NCBI RefSeq assembly: GCF_964204645.1
Contig: NC_134036.1
Location: 4,638,001 to 4,702,000, forward strand
Length of the DNA stretch: 64,000 nt
Direction of reading: 5' to 3'
Origin: Tubulanus polymorphus
Lineage: Eukaryota; Nemertea; Palaeonemertea; Tubulaniformes; Tubulanidae
The notes under the pieces are model-generated. The model was given only the letters and a program-made list of their open reading frames with translations, was not told where the DNA came from and ran no database searches. Of the stretch, positions 12,641-24,164 are shown piece after piece; positions within the stretch are counted from its first letter, which is position 1; each line of letters starts with the position of its first letter. The position numbers and the translations under genes were made by a program.

Positions 12641-12931
12641 TAGGTTCGAATCGAACGTTAAATTTAATGTCGGAACCTTATTCACTGGACGCCAAAATTA
12701 TCATCGGACCGTTAGAAATCGTCACTTTAATCGGCATGAATGCCATTTCTTAGTATTCCATAGAACAATGAGTTTCTCACTGCATTTAGTTCGGGTACAT
12801 TTTCGGTCTACATAGTCTTCGTTTATCACGATTGATGAAACGCTATATCCGTGTTGAAGCGATGCAGAGAGAATCCCCCAATAATTACGAAAAAACAGTC
12901 CGAACATGTTTCTGAGGCTAGTAGTTTATTT

Positions 12932-12965
12932 AACGTTTCGACTATATCCTAATAGTCATTTCAGG
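12932..12965 (-). ncRNA. Hammerhead-like motif remnant
   Basis: The minus strand reads CCTGAAATGACTATTAGG, then ATATAGTC and GAAACGTT. A GACTAT/ATAGTC stem lies between a CTGAAAT box (core position changed) and GAAAC, followed by AATAAAC. It is the same architecture as 28180-28212. Confidence 0.35.
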
Positions 12966-14045
12966 AATAATTTCTTCATTTATCATACCTTCATTTATCC
13001 GTAGAGACTCTAGTGTTTCCTGAACTTCCTTATGTAACTATCAGGAATTTTGCAAGTGAAAATAGCTGCACATGTAGACGTTGATTACAGGGGGAAAGCT
13101 CACGTGGAGTAACGACATAACGGGCGAGAAAATATCAAGAATATATTGCAACAAAATATCAATGGGTTTTTAGAATTGTCAATTGGAGCAGCTCATTATT
13201 ATGCAAGGCGAGAGAGTTCGTAGACGTTAATAGACTAACGAACTCAAAAACGCGCCGCCAGAATTCGCTTTCAGTTGAAGGTAGAAAATCAAAAAGGGGT
13301 CAAATTCATCGACGAATTATCCCTAAACATCGTCTGAACAGCGCAGACAAAGTAAGTACAAAGAAAACGTTTCATCACCGGGATTTATCGAAATAAATTC
13401 GGTTTTGCAATTTTCGATTATATCTCTCCGTCGAATCCTATTTCGAAATAGAACGTATGTATTGCATAGTTTAATTTCATCACCTGTCGCCACTTTAGAT
13501 CCCGGGTACTGACGTTTCTGTTCGATGAGCGATCATCGAGAATATTGATGAACAGATGAGTGTTTCCTATCGAGACTTGCTGATAATCACGAGCAGCTGT
13601 AATGCGTGTAAAGCCGATCTTTAGATAAGGAGAAATGCATTCAATTTTGCAGCGAAATTCAATACAGGCTGACAGTTATATGTTATCCACACGCTTGGAA
13701 AGGCGAAATATTTTATTCAGAATGAATATCCTATCTAACTAGTAATGTTTGATATTACATGTATGGGATGTTGCTGCATTAAATATTGCATACATAAGAT
13801 GTCTAATATTATGTGAGGTCCTGAGAGTATATATTGCCTACTGACGTCATTTTCCGATTATGCTGTTTGAATCGTGTGTTACCGATCGTGGGTCGATACG
13901 ATCGTACCCCGCGGCAGAAGAGGAAATAGCACGTGCTAAATGTGATATGGCCGATCTTGGAGACGAATACCATTTTTGGTTAATTAATCGTCCCCTTCTT
14001 CAATGAACTGCGCGCAGATACCTTTAAGTCTATTAAAGGTTCCCG

Positions 14046-14480
14046 CTCATGATGCAACGCGCGCCCATCGTTTAACTTTACTATACAGAAAGGCTGGAAA
14101 CGATCCTATATCCGCAATGCTTAAATCTACCCGCAATTATCGGGACAACCGAACACTGCCGAGAATTGCCGAAGTACGTCCCAAGGTGTCAATTTTAATC
14201 CTGAAATATAAGGAGCGCCCATAATTTTAATTGTAGATGATTTTTTTGGAAACATTGACACTGTTTTAGCTCCGTTCATCATTTTAACTGGCAACAAAAT
14301 TTATTTCGGAAAATCCGCCATGCCTCTTCGGCATTTCTGTGACGTCAGTTGTCCAGCTATTGCGGGTAGATTTAAGCATTGCGGAGATAGGAGCGTTTCC
14401 AGCCTTTCTGTATAGTATAGTTAGACGAGGGGTGCGCATTGGATCATGGGTAAAACAGTTGCATCATGGATTATTAAGAT
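14046..14480. mobile_element. Foldback/MITE element with about 100-bp inverted repeats
   Basis: Positions 14046-14150 and about 14352-14480 are near-perfect inverted copies, sharing TACAGAAAGGCTGGAAACG and GCAATGCTTAAATCTACCCG. The right arm has a small extra segment. The ends read CATGATGCAAC and GTTGCATCATG. The unique centre is about 200 bp. There is no transposase. The 73-codon frame within it is part of the repeat, not a gene. Confidence 0.8.
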
Positions 14481-15419
14481 TGCAACCCCGGTGGTGTTTT
14501 TATCGTAACTTACGGTAAATGTTATTATTTTTCTACCGCACCAACAAGGTCAAAGCACACGTTCAAGTGCCTGTGAATATCTTTTGTCGTATCGTAACGT
14601 ATCGTTTTTGCAACCACGAAGGAAGTTTATTGACACACACAAAAACTACTCCGAATATTGAAAGTTTTTTTTTCCTTTTTCGTAATATTTTTACCAAACA
14701 ATAACCGTTGATTGTAGTGGACAATTCGAATGAAAAGTTCGATTTTCATAATAAAGTAAGATGTTTCAAATTAGATATAGAATCGACTGGTAGGGTAACA
14801 CTGTTGCCATTCGCCCCGATCCTTTCGTGGGCGCAAAAATACTAACTTTTAGCGAACAAAAACGAAACATTTTGTTTTTACGCGTTGAAATTTTGTTTTT
14901 GCGCGGTTTTATTTGTTATTGTGCGGTTAGATTTGTTTTTGCGCGTTTTCTTGAAAGATGAATAAAAATGTTGACACGTTCCCCAAGCGCCAGGGAATAC
15001 GAATGAGAAAAATATAGCTGTGAAGCAGCGATATAGGGTTTTTTCTGCAAAGCCGCACCATGCTATTCAGAATAAAGGGAATTACAGAACGCATCGACAG
15101 AACGGAACTTATTGTGCCACCACTGCAACGTGCAATGTGATTTTAGCTTTGAAACCGAACTTCTCCGTGACGTACAATGAGTAAATACAGATTTATTTGA
15201 CATGGCATGTATTTTGTCATTTGAGCTATGTTTTATCATCACCACGCCTTTCAAGACGTCGATCTGTTTTATCTAGAACGACCACCGAGACGGGAGGATT
15301 TAAACCTCATCCACGGTGTAAATACATCCATTAAAAGTATATTCTATTTGAGATGTTTGGCTGGTGCGCAAGAATTTATTTGCGTCGTAAATCGTATCCT
15401 ATTTCACCATCGACTCTAC

Positions 15420-15935
15420 AGTCACACGCTGTTACTGGACATGACTGCTGAAATAAACCACGTTATGAAGCGCGTGTATTCATACACTCAAAAGATTCAA
15501 CTTATAGGTTTTCGAGTATCAGTGATCTGATAACGTTGTTAATAGCTATAGGCAGATATATCGTTGTTCGTTGGCCCCTGAAAGCTGTCAGAATTATAAG
15601 CGTGAAGGAGGGTTATATCAATATCACTCCCTTTTGTCTTTGCAACCAGTCTAGGAATTTATTCACGTATTGTTCTCATCGTTTCGTAAACATCCGACTC
15701 GAAAGGTGGACTCAAAAGTTGAATTCATTTGCCAAAAGATATATTTACTACGAGGTTTCTTTTCGTGCTTTCTTTTTTGCTATAATCCCGACTGTTATAG
15801 TGGTTCTGATAACTATCCGATTGACTTTCACTTTGAGATGCGCAGGGGAAGCGAGAAAAACTATGTCTACAAATAGTCAAACCTCTAGCTGTGGCAGCAG
15901 TGAACGTAGTTGAATACTGACTGTGATTATTCGGC
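15420..15935 (+). pseudogene. Class A (rhodopsin-family) peptide GPCR pseudogene, TM3-TM5
   Basis: The frame at 15521-15913 reads SDLITLLIAIGRYIVVRWPL, then KAVRIISVKEGY. This is the end of TM3 with a GRY version of the DRY motif and the WPLKA of intracellular loop 2. It later reads FRAFFFAIIPTVIVVLITIR, a TM5, then a Ser-rich third loop ending at a stop. The extracellular/TM3 start (VYSYTQKIQLIGFRVSV) is in another frame just upstream (about 15470-15529). A TM4-like SLPFVFATSLGIYSR is in a third frame near 15623-15670. There are thus at least two frameshifts, and TM1-2 and TM6-7 were not found. The pattern resembles FMRFamide-receptor-like families. It lies between two units of the secreted-gene array. 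Confidence 0.75.
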
Positions 15936-16334
15936 ACCTTCCCTGCATCTTATATGATTAACAGCTGTAGATTAAGAATATATGGATATTTAATGTTAAG
16001 ATACAGTTTAAATTATAATGAAATATTAATTTGTCTTTCCGTGAGGGCATTTTCATTTTTTGTTTGCAGTTGGGGAAAATTATGGCCACTGGCTACGTAG
16101 AAATGGTTGTCATGGCAACCAAATCAACAATGAAAAAAATGGCACCAAAACTTTTCTGTAACTACAAGTTCCATAGATCCAGAAAATGTTTAGTGCCAAG
16201 CTCTGACATTAAATTTTCACTCGAGACATATGCTCCTTGACTAACAACTCGAAATTCATACAAATGAGTATTTTTTCAAACGTTCCATCGTGGGGGCTGA
16301 AATAATTGAATCGAAGTCTTGGATTTTGCTTTAA

Positions 16335-16508
16335 GGCGGACGTAGGTCGGCCTTGCGATGGCTTGCGACTCACTGCGACGTGACTCACTGCGACCGGGAG
16401 CAACTAGTCGCACACAGTCGCTGACAATCGCGTCGTAACCGACTTGCGCCCCCACTTGTGACGCAACGCGACGATCGCGTCGTGTCGCAAGGTCGACCTA
16501 CGCCCGAC
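16335..16508. mobile_element. Small MITE (about 174 bp) with 24-bp inverted repeats
   Basis: The left end GGCGGACGTAGGTCG, with CCTTGCGA following, pairs with the right end TCGCAAGG, GTCGACCTACGCCCGAC, with two mismatches. The interior is CpG-rich and repeats GACTCACTGCGAC. It contrasts sharply in composition with the AT-rich surroundings. It is too short to code. Confidence 0.75.
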
Positions 16509-16519
16509 TTTGTATCCAT

Positions 16520-17470
16520 TTCTATAATTAAAGATCATGAAATTGAAAGGGGCATTTTGTAATGAAACACATTTTCCTCTATCATTAAAGAAATATTTAG
16601 TGCATACACCGTTTGCGTTGTACTGTCCATTTGTTTGTCCGTCCATTTGTTTGTCATGTTTTTCAAAATTATTTTTCTAGGGTGTTATATCCTACAAGCA
16701 CTGCATCTTTATAACTTCCCTACTGATAATTGTAGTAAACAATATGATTATTCTTTATTTGAATTTTTTATCCATGTTTATCATATATATTGTACTACAA
16801 TTCACAGGAAATAAGTAATAATAATGATAATACTATTCGAATCTTACCCTTCGTGACAGCTATGATGGATGCCTCTCGGTCATATGGACCGTTCATACAA
16901 ATAAGTTTTCAAAGAAGGTCAAGTAATACTCGTAAATGAGAACAAATATTGCACGTCAATTTAATTTATTTTTGTCTGGATATGAATATGTAATGCTATT
17001 TCTGATTTACTATTCATAGATTCAATTTGTTCAATCGTTTGACAACAACGAAATGTTTACTGATAATTGTGACTTGAGTATATATTATCACTGAAATAAC
17101 CTATATGAAATTGTGTATCATATTCCCAGTTGTAACTCACGAGCACTTGGTAGTCATGTGACTCTGTGACGGAGTGTTGTTTCCCTGGCCCCGAATATGT
17201 AAAAAAGACACACGTAAACAAGTTTCTGTCTCTTGTTTCCCGTGTGTGCGCGGCTTTACATGTTATATGTATCATCATTGATAGTTCATGCTTTATTTGT
17301 CTTTAGAATTAGAGACTGTTTAATTTGTAATATGCCCCCATTATCCCGTCGAAAGTATCTGATCGAAATCGGATCCTCATTTCAGTTGTGAGAAAACTTT
17401 GGTTATGAATTTAAAGAAGCTTTCATTAAAGTGGCCATCGGTCGAAATGCAGAATTACTTAGAATATACT
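16520..17470 (-). pseudogene. Broken paralogous unit D, signal exon deleted
   Basis: Positions 16520-17140 match intron 1 of unit A (about 2070-2430), including the CCCTTCGTGAC block and the AATACTCGTAAAT block. The donor GTGAGT survives (reverse of ACTCAC near 17137). The sequence then jumps directly to the upstream region (TAGTCATGTGACTCTG, matching about 200 and 2865). The whole signal-peptide exon and its immediate 5' flank are missing. It is a deletion allele of the family fixed in the array. Confidence 0.7.
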
Positions 17471-17718
17471 ACAATACTAGAGGGTATGATAAGTGAAACG
17501 TCACTCAACACCCTTCGCCCATTTGTTATTAGACTACATATGCTATCTTGGGAATTTGCATTCATTCTGAACTGTTTAATTGAATGGTGTGGTTTCTACA
17601 GTACTCCTGGTTATTTTCAGTTGTTGCCGGTTCTATTTATCTTAATTCTTACTGATAGCTTTTGTCTATGTCCTGTACGTTTATTTGCTATGTTACTTCT
17701 GTTTTCTATTCATTCCAC

Positions 17719-17749
17719 CTGATGATGGCTGTTAGTCAACAGCCGAAAC
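17719..17749 (+). ncRNA. Hammerhead-ribozyme-like motif (unit C)
   Basis: CTGATGA (17719-17725), one extra T, then GGCTGTT (17727-17733), loop AGTC, AACAGCC (17738-17744) and GAAAC (17745-17749). Both conserved core boxes of a hammerhead flank a perfect 7-bp stem. The only departure is the single T between CTGATGA and stem II. Hammerhead motifs are known in terminal repeats of Penelope-like elements, and the duplicate of this segment lies beside a GIY-YIG remnant. Stems I and III were not confirmed, so activity is doubtful. Confidence 0.45.
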
Positions 17750-18746
17750 GTTGTGGTCTCGGTTCAATAAATGACATCATTTAAATTTCGAATTGCGGGA
17801 TTTCTTCGAATATAATCCTTCGAATATAATACTTCTTGGGAATATAATGCACTGCAAGGTTCTGCCACCACGCGGCGGGATTTACATTTCAGCACATAAA
17901 CTATGACGAGAGCCAGGGGAAAAATGGTTGCTCGCCGTAAATAAATGAAAACAGTTTTTGATATTTTCAATAACTATACTTAATCTTTTCAAAAATTAGG
18001 GGCCTCGAACTTTCACCAGACGTTTCCTTTGACTCTAATATTGTAACAAGAGGACTTTAGAATCCTGAGGTTCGACGAAGCAAGTCTTATTGAAAATAGG
18101 TGCACAGATAGGCAAACTATGAAAAAAATGAATTTCTAGGAAATACAGTGATACATCTCATCGATATATCATTAGCACATCGCATTTAGTCAAGGTTAAT
18201 AATTCCATTTGAGAAGTCACTTTATATACTGATCATATACAGTCAATAAAACAGTCAACTAAGAAATAACCACTGGAAAAACCGTTAAAGGATTTATTTC
18301 ATGAATCGAATGTAGCCACGTGACACGATCGATAAACGTTATCGGATATTTCCACAACCAGTAGAAGTATATCCAACTATAAACCAAATTATCACCAACG
18401 ATTAAGAACAGAAAAGTTTACAATTGTTGCTGCAGCATTCATAATAATAGGTACACAGCGATCCCTTACCGCCGCAATCTATAATGAAAAAGCATGGAAT
18501 TGAAACCTTAATTTGGAATTAAACATCGTTTCAACTTATAGCAAAGCAAAATTTGAACCCCTAGAAACAACACCGCACGTCAATTTAATTGATTTTGGGC
18601 TGAATAAGAGAATACATATCATCTGCGATTCGCTATTCAGCTAGTTAATTCGATCAATCCATAAACAAAACTCTATGTTGACTACCATCTTCATCATTCA
18701 TACAATCTTCTGAATTTATCGTATTATATTCCCAGTCGTAACACAC

Positions 18747-18840
18747 CTCTAGGTGATTCAGCTCCAATTGATGCGGCACTGACCACAATCACAACAGCAG
18801 CAGCACAGGCGCGTGTCATCAAATAAGCGAGCATTTTCAT
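18747..18840 (-). CDS. Signal-peptide first exon, paralog C
   Basis: ATG at 18840 opens 31 codons plus one base. It begins MKMLAYLMTRACAAA and has the same VVIVVSAAS core. After the core the copy diverges (IGAESPR), and the donor is G|GTGTGT rather than GTGAGT/GTAAGT. It is therefore weaker and shifted by four codons, but still phase 1. A candidate second exon like that of B is at 17900-17764 (same CATAG acceptor, in phase, containing KCKSRRVVAEPCSALYS). Either the splice site is decaying or this paralog has gained extra residues after the signal peptide. Confidence 0.6.
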
Positions 18841-18899
18841 TGCCTAGAATGAAATGATATGATATGATGATATGATTTAAATTATGTTTTTATTTTTTT

Positions 18900-19420
18900 A
18901 ATTAACAATATTCATCGAATAGTTGATTTATAATATGGAGAGGGACACCAAGCAAGCTTTAAATCTGTACACAGCTGCAAGTGCTGAGCTGAGGTACCCT
19001 TGTGCAATGAAACGTGCAAGGATGAATAAGATGTTAAAGATAATGATAATGATAATGACAATGACAATAACAAATAACGAAGCTAATACATAATATTAAT
19101 AGTCTATAATAAATAAATCAGTAAAATGAATACAAAAATACTTAATGATATAATACTATAATGATAATAATGATAATTGTTAATATTATTATCATAGTTA
19201 TGATGATGATAAGTTTAAATATCTTAATATATATTTATATATATAATAAATGCTTGATTTTTGAATTGGACAATCAGTGAGTTAATGCTATAAACTTTAC
19301 GTAGACAATTTCTTGAGCTAAAAATGAATCATGAAAAATTTTTGAGGTATGGTTTTGAACTCTAGTAACATTTCCGTTTCTATGTTGCGATGAAAATGAA
19401 ATCATCTTATGGTAAGTCCA
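18900..19420 (-). mobile_element. LINE 3' fragment, copy in unit C
   Basis: It is collinear with 11210-11720 at the same position relative to exon 1, so it was inherited by duplication rather than inserted independently. The RT-terminal coding part has lost about 30 bp near 19312. Confidence 0.7.
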
Positions 19421-20179
19421 AAATTATGTTTATGCAACAGTTTTCTTCCCATGGCTCTCAGTGATTAAATCTTTTGTCAGATGTACGGTTTTAGATATGC
19501 TACTTCTAAGCAGAAAAAAACAAATCTGGTTAATGGTGTAGTGCTAAGCAGCGATAGTTGGTTTTCTGCATTGCTGGTTTGAATACCGTTCTATGAAGAG
19601 CTTCGTAGAAACTAGTCTCATCAGTTTTTCATTGTGAGAATGAAAGCAATGATCAATATTAGCGATTATCGTTACATTGGAACAATTTTAAGTCGATAGA
19701 ATGACATACGTTGTAGATTTGTCACGTGAATGTCTATGTCAGAATCTTTCTGGTGTGGCCACTTGCTTGCGTTTAGAACACGCGAGTCGTTTCATCGAAA
19801 TTTCTTCCTCTCGGTTTTGAGAAAAGTAACAGTTATGAATTTTACGTAGCTTGGATCAAAATCGGCATCGACTCGAATTGAGAAATGGTCACACGTATTT
19901 GATCAATGCCAACTCAACCGGCTACGAATGATATCTACTTACGGTTTTGCCTGCGTGATGAAGGTTGGCACAATGTAGAAGATTCGCTCATAAATTGTAA
20001 GCTTTAGATATTCAACCAACACTTTCCTATTTATTCGAATCTCTCGGCTCGTCGGGTGTCAATTTCAGTACTCGAGTCAAGAGAGGGAACGTGTGAAATA
20101 TGAAACTATTTCGTCTGGTATATTTTTACTGAATATTCAGGACCCGATAACATGTAGTTATTTAATGAACGTATTGGGC

Positions 20180-20440
20180 CGTGTAAAACGAATCCCACAA
20201 AACTATGGACCAGGATGTCGAGTCAAAATAAAGCCACATAATCAAATACAAGCCACATTATTGTGGAAATTGGTCCAGAGTCAAATTAACGCACACGACT
20301 GCAGAACTGAGCTGGAGATAATTTGTTCTGTTGAGATTCATCTGGATTCATGTGAAACCAACATGATTCTGGAACTGGTTCTCGATTTGTTTTAAACCCA
20401 GCGAAAAATCGAATCATTCCGTTCATTTGTAGACTTTGGT
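20180..20440 (-). repeat. Inverted run of the 42-bp minisatellite in unit C
   Basis: This is the counterpart of 12430-12640. The units are diverged, and the 100-codon plus-strand frame covering it is a by-product. Confidence 0.55.
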
Positions 20441-21710
20441 CCATGGTCAAATTAGGCACGAATCGAAATTTTAACTAAATGTTGAAACCTAATTCACTGA
20501 ACGCCAAAATGAACATCGGACCGTTCGAAATATCACTTTAAATGGCATAAATGTACTTTTCTTCTCAGTATCGTGTAAACCAAAGAGGTTCTCACAGGAT
20601 TAAGTGATACTTGGTTCGGAGATATTTTTCCGGTTTCACAAGTTACATAAGACCACAGTCTCACTTGGACTTTCCTGAACTTACTTATTTAACTACAGTC
20701 AACTCCCGGTTAACGCCTACATCGGTGCAGAACATTTAGGCGGCATAGAGAGTATGACGGTATATCGGGGGTCCTAAACTATGTATTTGTATTGAGATGT
20801 ACATGGGGAAAACCTTACGGTGGCGGGCGTGGCGGCATATGGGAAGGCGGTATATCGGAGGTTGACTGTATCAGGGATTTTGCGAGTGAAAATGGCTGCA
20901 CATATAAACGTTAGTGACAGGGGAAGCTCATGTAGAAGAACGACAGAACTAGCGTGAAAATATCCCAAAAAATGAATTCCGTCGCCAAGTGTAGTAGCTT
21001 GTACTCATACAAGGTAACATGTTAATAGACAGACGAACTCAAATAACCGCCGCAGAATCGACGCCAGAATTCGCTCTCAGATGAAGGTACAATATCTTAA
21101 AAGATCGAATTCATCGACCAATTATCGCTAGGCGTCGTTGAACAGTGCGGATTCGTTTTCGGTCGATGTTCGATTCACAGAAAGACGAAGAAAACGTTGT
21201 ATCGCCGGGGTTCATCGAAAGAAATTCGGTTTTACAATGTTCGATTATCTCTTTCCATCCATCGATTCTATTTCGAAATAGTAAGTATGTATTGTATAGC
21301 TCAATTTTTCGTCACCTGTGGCCACTTTAGATTCCAGTTACTGACATTTCTGTTCGATGAGCGATCATCGAGAATATTGATGAACAGATAAGTGATAACT
21401 GGCTGATAAACACGAGCAGCTGTAATAGCGAACTTTAAGTAAAGAGAAATGCATTCAAATTCGCAGCGAAATTCAATACAGGCTGACGACCATATGTTAT
21501 CTACACGCTCGTAAAGGCGAAATATTTTATTATTCAGAACGAATATCCAATCTATTGAGTGATATTTTATAATGCATGTATGAAATATTGCTGCATTAAA
21601 CGTTGTACATTACAGGATATATAATAATGCAACACGGCCGAACTCGGAGACGAATACCTTTTTTTTGTTAATTAATCGTCCCCTTTTTCAATGACCTGCG
21701 CGCAGCGTGC

Positions 21711-22670
21711 ATAAAACCTTATTATAGAATTAATAGACCGAGCCATTTCAAATCTTGCCAACTAATACATTTTACACGAGTAACCCGTCTCGACTTATTT
21801 GTAAACATGTCTAGATCCATCGTTATCCATGACATCTTATTAAATCAGTTTTCATATATTTTGTTTCTTCTCACTTTCCACTAATTATATTTAATGGGCA
21901 ATGAATTTAATATGAAATTGATAATAATGCGAAGGTATAACAGTTTATTTCGTGATAAATGCTATAACCACCGTCCGGACATTTCCACAAAATGTCGTCG
22001 ATTGTTGCAAAGATAGTTGCACAGCATACTAGTTACATCGAGCTTTCAGTCTTCGCTATGTCGATTATCTACTAGTTAAGTCTAACCAACTTTCGAGCAA
22101 CTGGCTCCTGGTTCCTGGGGAGTTTCTGTTTCTCATGTTACTCGCATGCCAGGTTTGGTCCCGGCTCTTTCGGTTGTCCGTCGGTTATCTTTCATATTCT
22201 ATTTTAAAACCTATTGCTATTATCGTTACTAAACATGAACGTGCAAAAAGGTTCTCTCAATGAGGAATCATTTAGAAATCATTTTATCTCATTTAGAGAT
22301 CATTTTATCTCTATACTAATGGGAATTCAGGGCTAGAAAATAGTCCCGATACGCCCCCAACTTGAACACCTCGGATTTTAAACGTTGAATATTGTCATTC
22401 TTCGGCTGAATTCCAGGTGGCTGATTTTTGGTCAAAACTTTAGAGGCGTGTAAAATTGTTTATCGGTAATTTTTGTGTAATTCACAAGCTGAGCCCTTTA
22501 ACTGAGGTACAAACATGAGAGCATGCGTTTTACAAAATGGAAATAAAATTGATCTCTTATCGCCCCGGTTTTGGTATTTGTGTTCAAGTCTTAATTCGAA
22601 TGAAAGGAATTTCAAATTAGGAAATGTCGACGATATTTAAATCTCATTTTGCTGGGAGTGGTAAAAATGT
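21711..22670. other. No gene recognised
   Basis: AT-rich sequence right of the gene array. It holds no long open frame and no recognisable transposon protein, only a short repeat of CATTTAGAGATCATTTTATC near 22270-22310. Confidence 0.5.
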
Positions 22671-22679
22671 ATGATATAT

Positions 22680-23200
22680 CTATATCATACTGTAGAATGT
22701 TGAAGTATAAAACGATTTCAGGGTCAGATTGATATTATCCTACTAAAGAACGGCGGTGACCCGCATTGCCACTGTCCGTTGAAGTTGGTAAAAAAGAGGT
22801 GGCAGCACTGTATGGTAAACATATTTAATGCAAATACATTATATTGAACATGACGACAGTTGATAATGCGGTATAGTCGCTGGAAAGGAATGTTGAAAAA
22901 TGATGGATATTTGGTTTGTAGCACCAATGCTTCATGGCAGGGATGCATGCCTAAACTGGGAAAGCCTGTTTGGGTTTGCAGAAAAAGTGATTGATTAGTT
23001 TTTGGAGATCTCATTACTGGAATTATCTGATATGTTTATATCACACCGTCGAATTTGGAACTATGCAATGGGTCAACTGGATATTATCTCGCTAACTATA
23101 TTTGGCACTGTCCGTTGAAAATGGCCAAAGCATTGTGATGAACCGATTTATACGGTAGCACATTGTCCTCGGTGTTTGAAAGGAATGATCGATCAATAAT
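22680..23200. repeat. Ancient local duplication
   Basis: About 22680-22900 and 23030-23200 share blocks in the same order (GATATTAT, GCACTGTCCGTTGAA/GCCACTGTCCGTTGAAG, GGAAAGGAATG). Neither copy codes. The 96-codon minus-strand frame over the first copy is not conserved in the second. Confidence 0.55.
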
Positions 23201-23287
23201 ACACCGATTTGAATTGAACCCATTTCTAGCTGAAGACTATCTCTTTCTGATAGGTTGAGTTAAATGTTTTAATGGTTTTATTTTCAG

Positions 23288-24135
23288 ATGGTTCCTTCGG
23301 CATTCAACCATCAATACCTTATTGCTGCCAATACGCGCTGACTAAACCAAAACATCGGCAGTAGCTTCTACAGACCTTCTAACGATACATGAGTCAGAAT
23401 AAATGTAGCCCATCATCAACATGTACGTTACTACTGTGTGGACCTCCGTAATAACTTATTGCAGTTGCAAACACGAATTGGTGAGTAGATGTTTTAGCAA
23501 GTTGTGTATGTGAAACTTAGGTTTAGCTAATCAGATTTATCACAGGAAAGTCCTCATTAGCATTTCTACTTGAAGTATAAATAGCCTAAGGTTGATTCGA
23601 TTTGATGATGATGTTTAATGGCTGTTATCACTTTTTTTTCAGTTGAGCACTTTTTCCTCAGGATCTGCACTGCTGCCAGTTTGTTGAACCAGTTTGTAGA
23701 TTCCGGACCTTCCTCGTCTCAACATAACCTGATGTCCAATGGGTGCTGACTAAACAAACCTGGCCGGATAGCTGATTCCTGTTAGATATCTACTGTAGCT
23801 TGGACATCACTTATCTCAACAAGGAAAATATAAACCAAGAAAATGCACAAACAAACATATTTGTAAGTTTGATATCGTATATTTTTGTTGCTTAGGAAAC
23901 ATAGGTTCGGTTAGGCAAGGCGAGGCGTGTGGTGTGGATAAGGTTAGGTTCGGTACGAACTCAGATACGGTAGACGCTCAATCGTAATTCGGAAACTTAG
24001 ACTCAAACGTAAACTTTTTTCTTTTCAGTTCTCATTAAAAGCGACTGCTGGACGAATTTTCACGATTGAGCTTTGAGCTATTGAGACCCTGACATGAAGA
24101 GCAACTCTTAAGTTTCTAGTGCTGGAGTAATTTTT
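23288..24135 (+). ncRNA. Three exon-like blocks of a possible spliced non-coding transcript
   Basis: The blocks are 23288-23480, 23643-23862 and 24029-24135. Each is preceded by a pyrimidine tract ending TTTTCAG or TTTTTTTCAG and followed by a good donor (GTGAGT, GTAAGT, GTGAGT). The intervening introns would be about 162 and 166 nt. All three frames of each block contain stops, so it is non-coding or a dead gene. Blocks 1 and 2 share a GCTGACTAAAC core and look like duplicates. The last donor leads into the 51-bp minisatellite, whose far end carries an acceptor (27480-27481). Confidence 0.4.
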
Positions 24136-24164
24136 GTGAGTTAGAAAAAAAAAGTAATAGATAA

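Larger units (their letters stand above)
9920..14010 (-). repeat. Paralogous gene unit B (about 4.1 kb), duplicate of unit C
   Basis: It aligns almost throughout with 17580-21710. Shared parts include the hammerhead-like segment, the exon 1 region, a LINE 3' fragment, the upstream region with the ATATCTACTTACGG tract, and the right end with GGAGACGAATACC near 13965. The insertions held in common date the B/C duplication after them. The copies are offset by about 7.7 kb. Confidence 0.85.
17580..21710 (-). repeat. Paralogous gene unit C (about 4.1 kb), duplicate of unit B
   Basis: It is collinear with 9920-14010, including the shared insertions. Differences are small indels, e.g. loss of about 30 bp near 19312 in the LINE fragment and a changed exon 1 end. 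Confidence 0.85.

Noticed and set aside
20093-20395. 100-codon plus-strand ORF in unit C
   Set aside because: It covers the inverted 42-bp repeat run, is not conserved in unit B, and lies antisense to the array.
23481-24028. Intronic snoRNAs in the exon-like block region
   Set aside because: A TGATGATGATG word in the first intron resembles a C box, but no D box or terminal stem is found, and there is no H/ACA structure.
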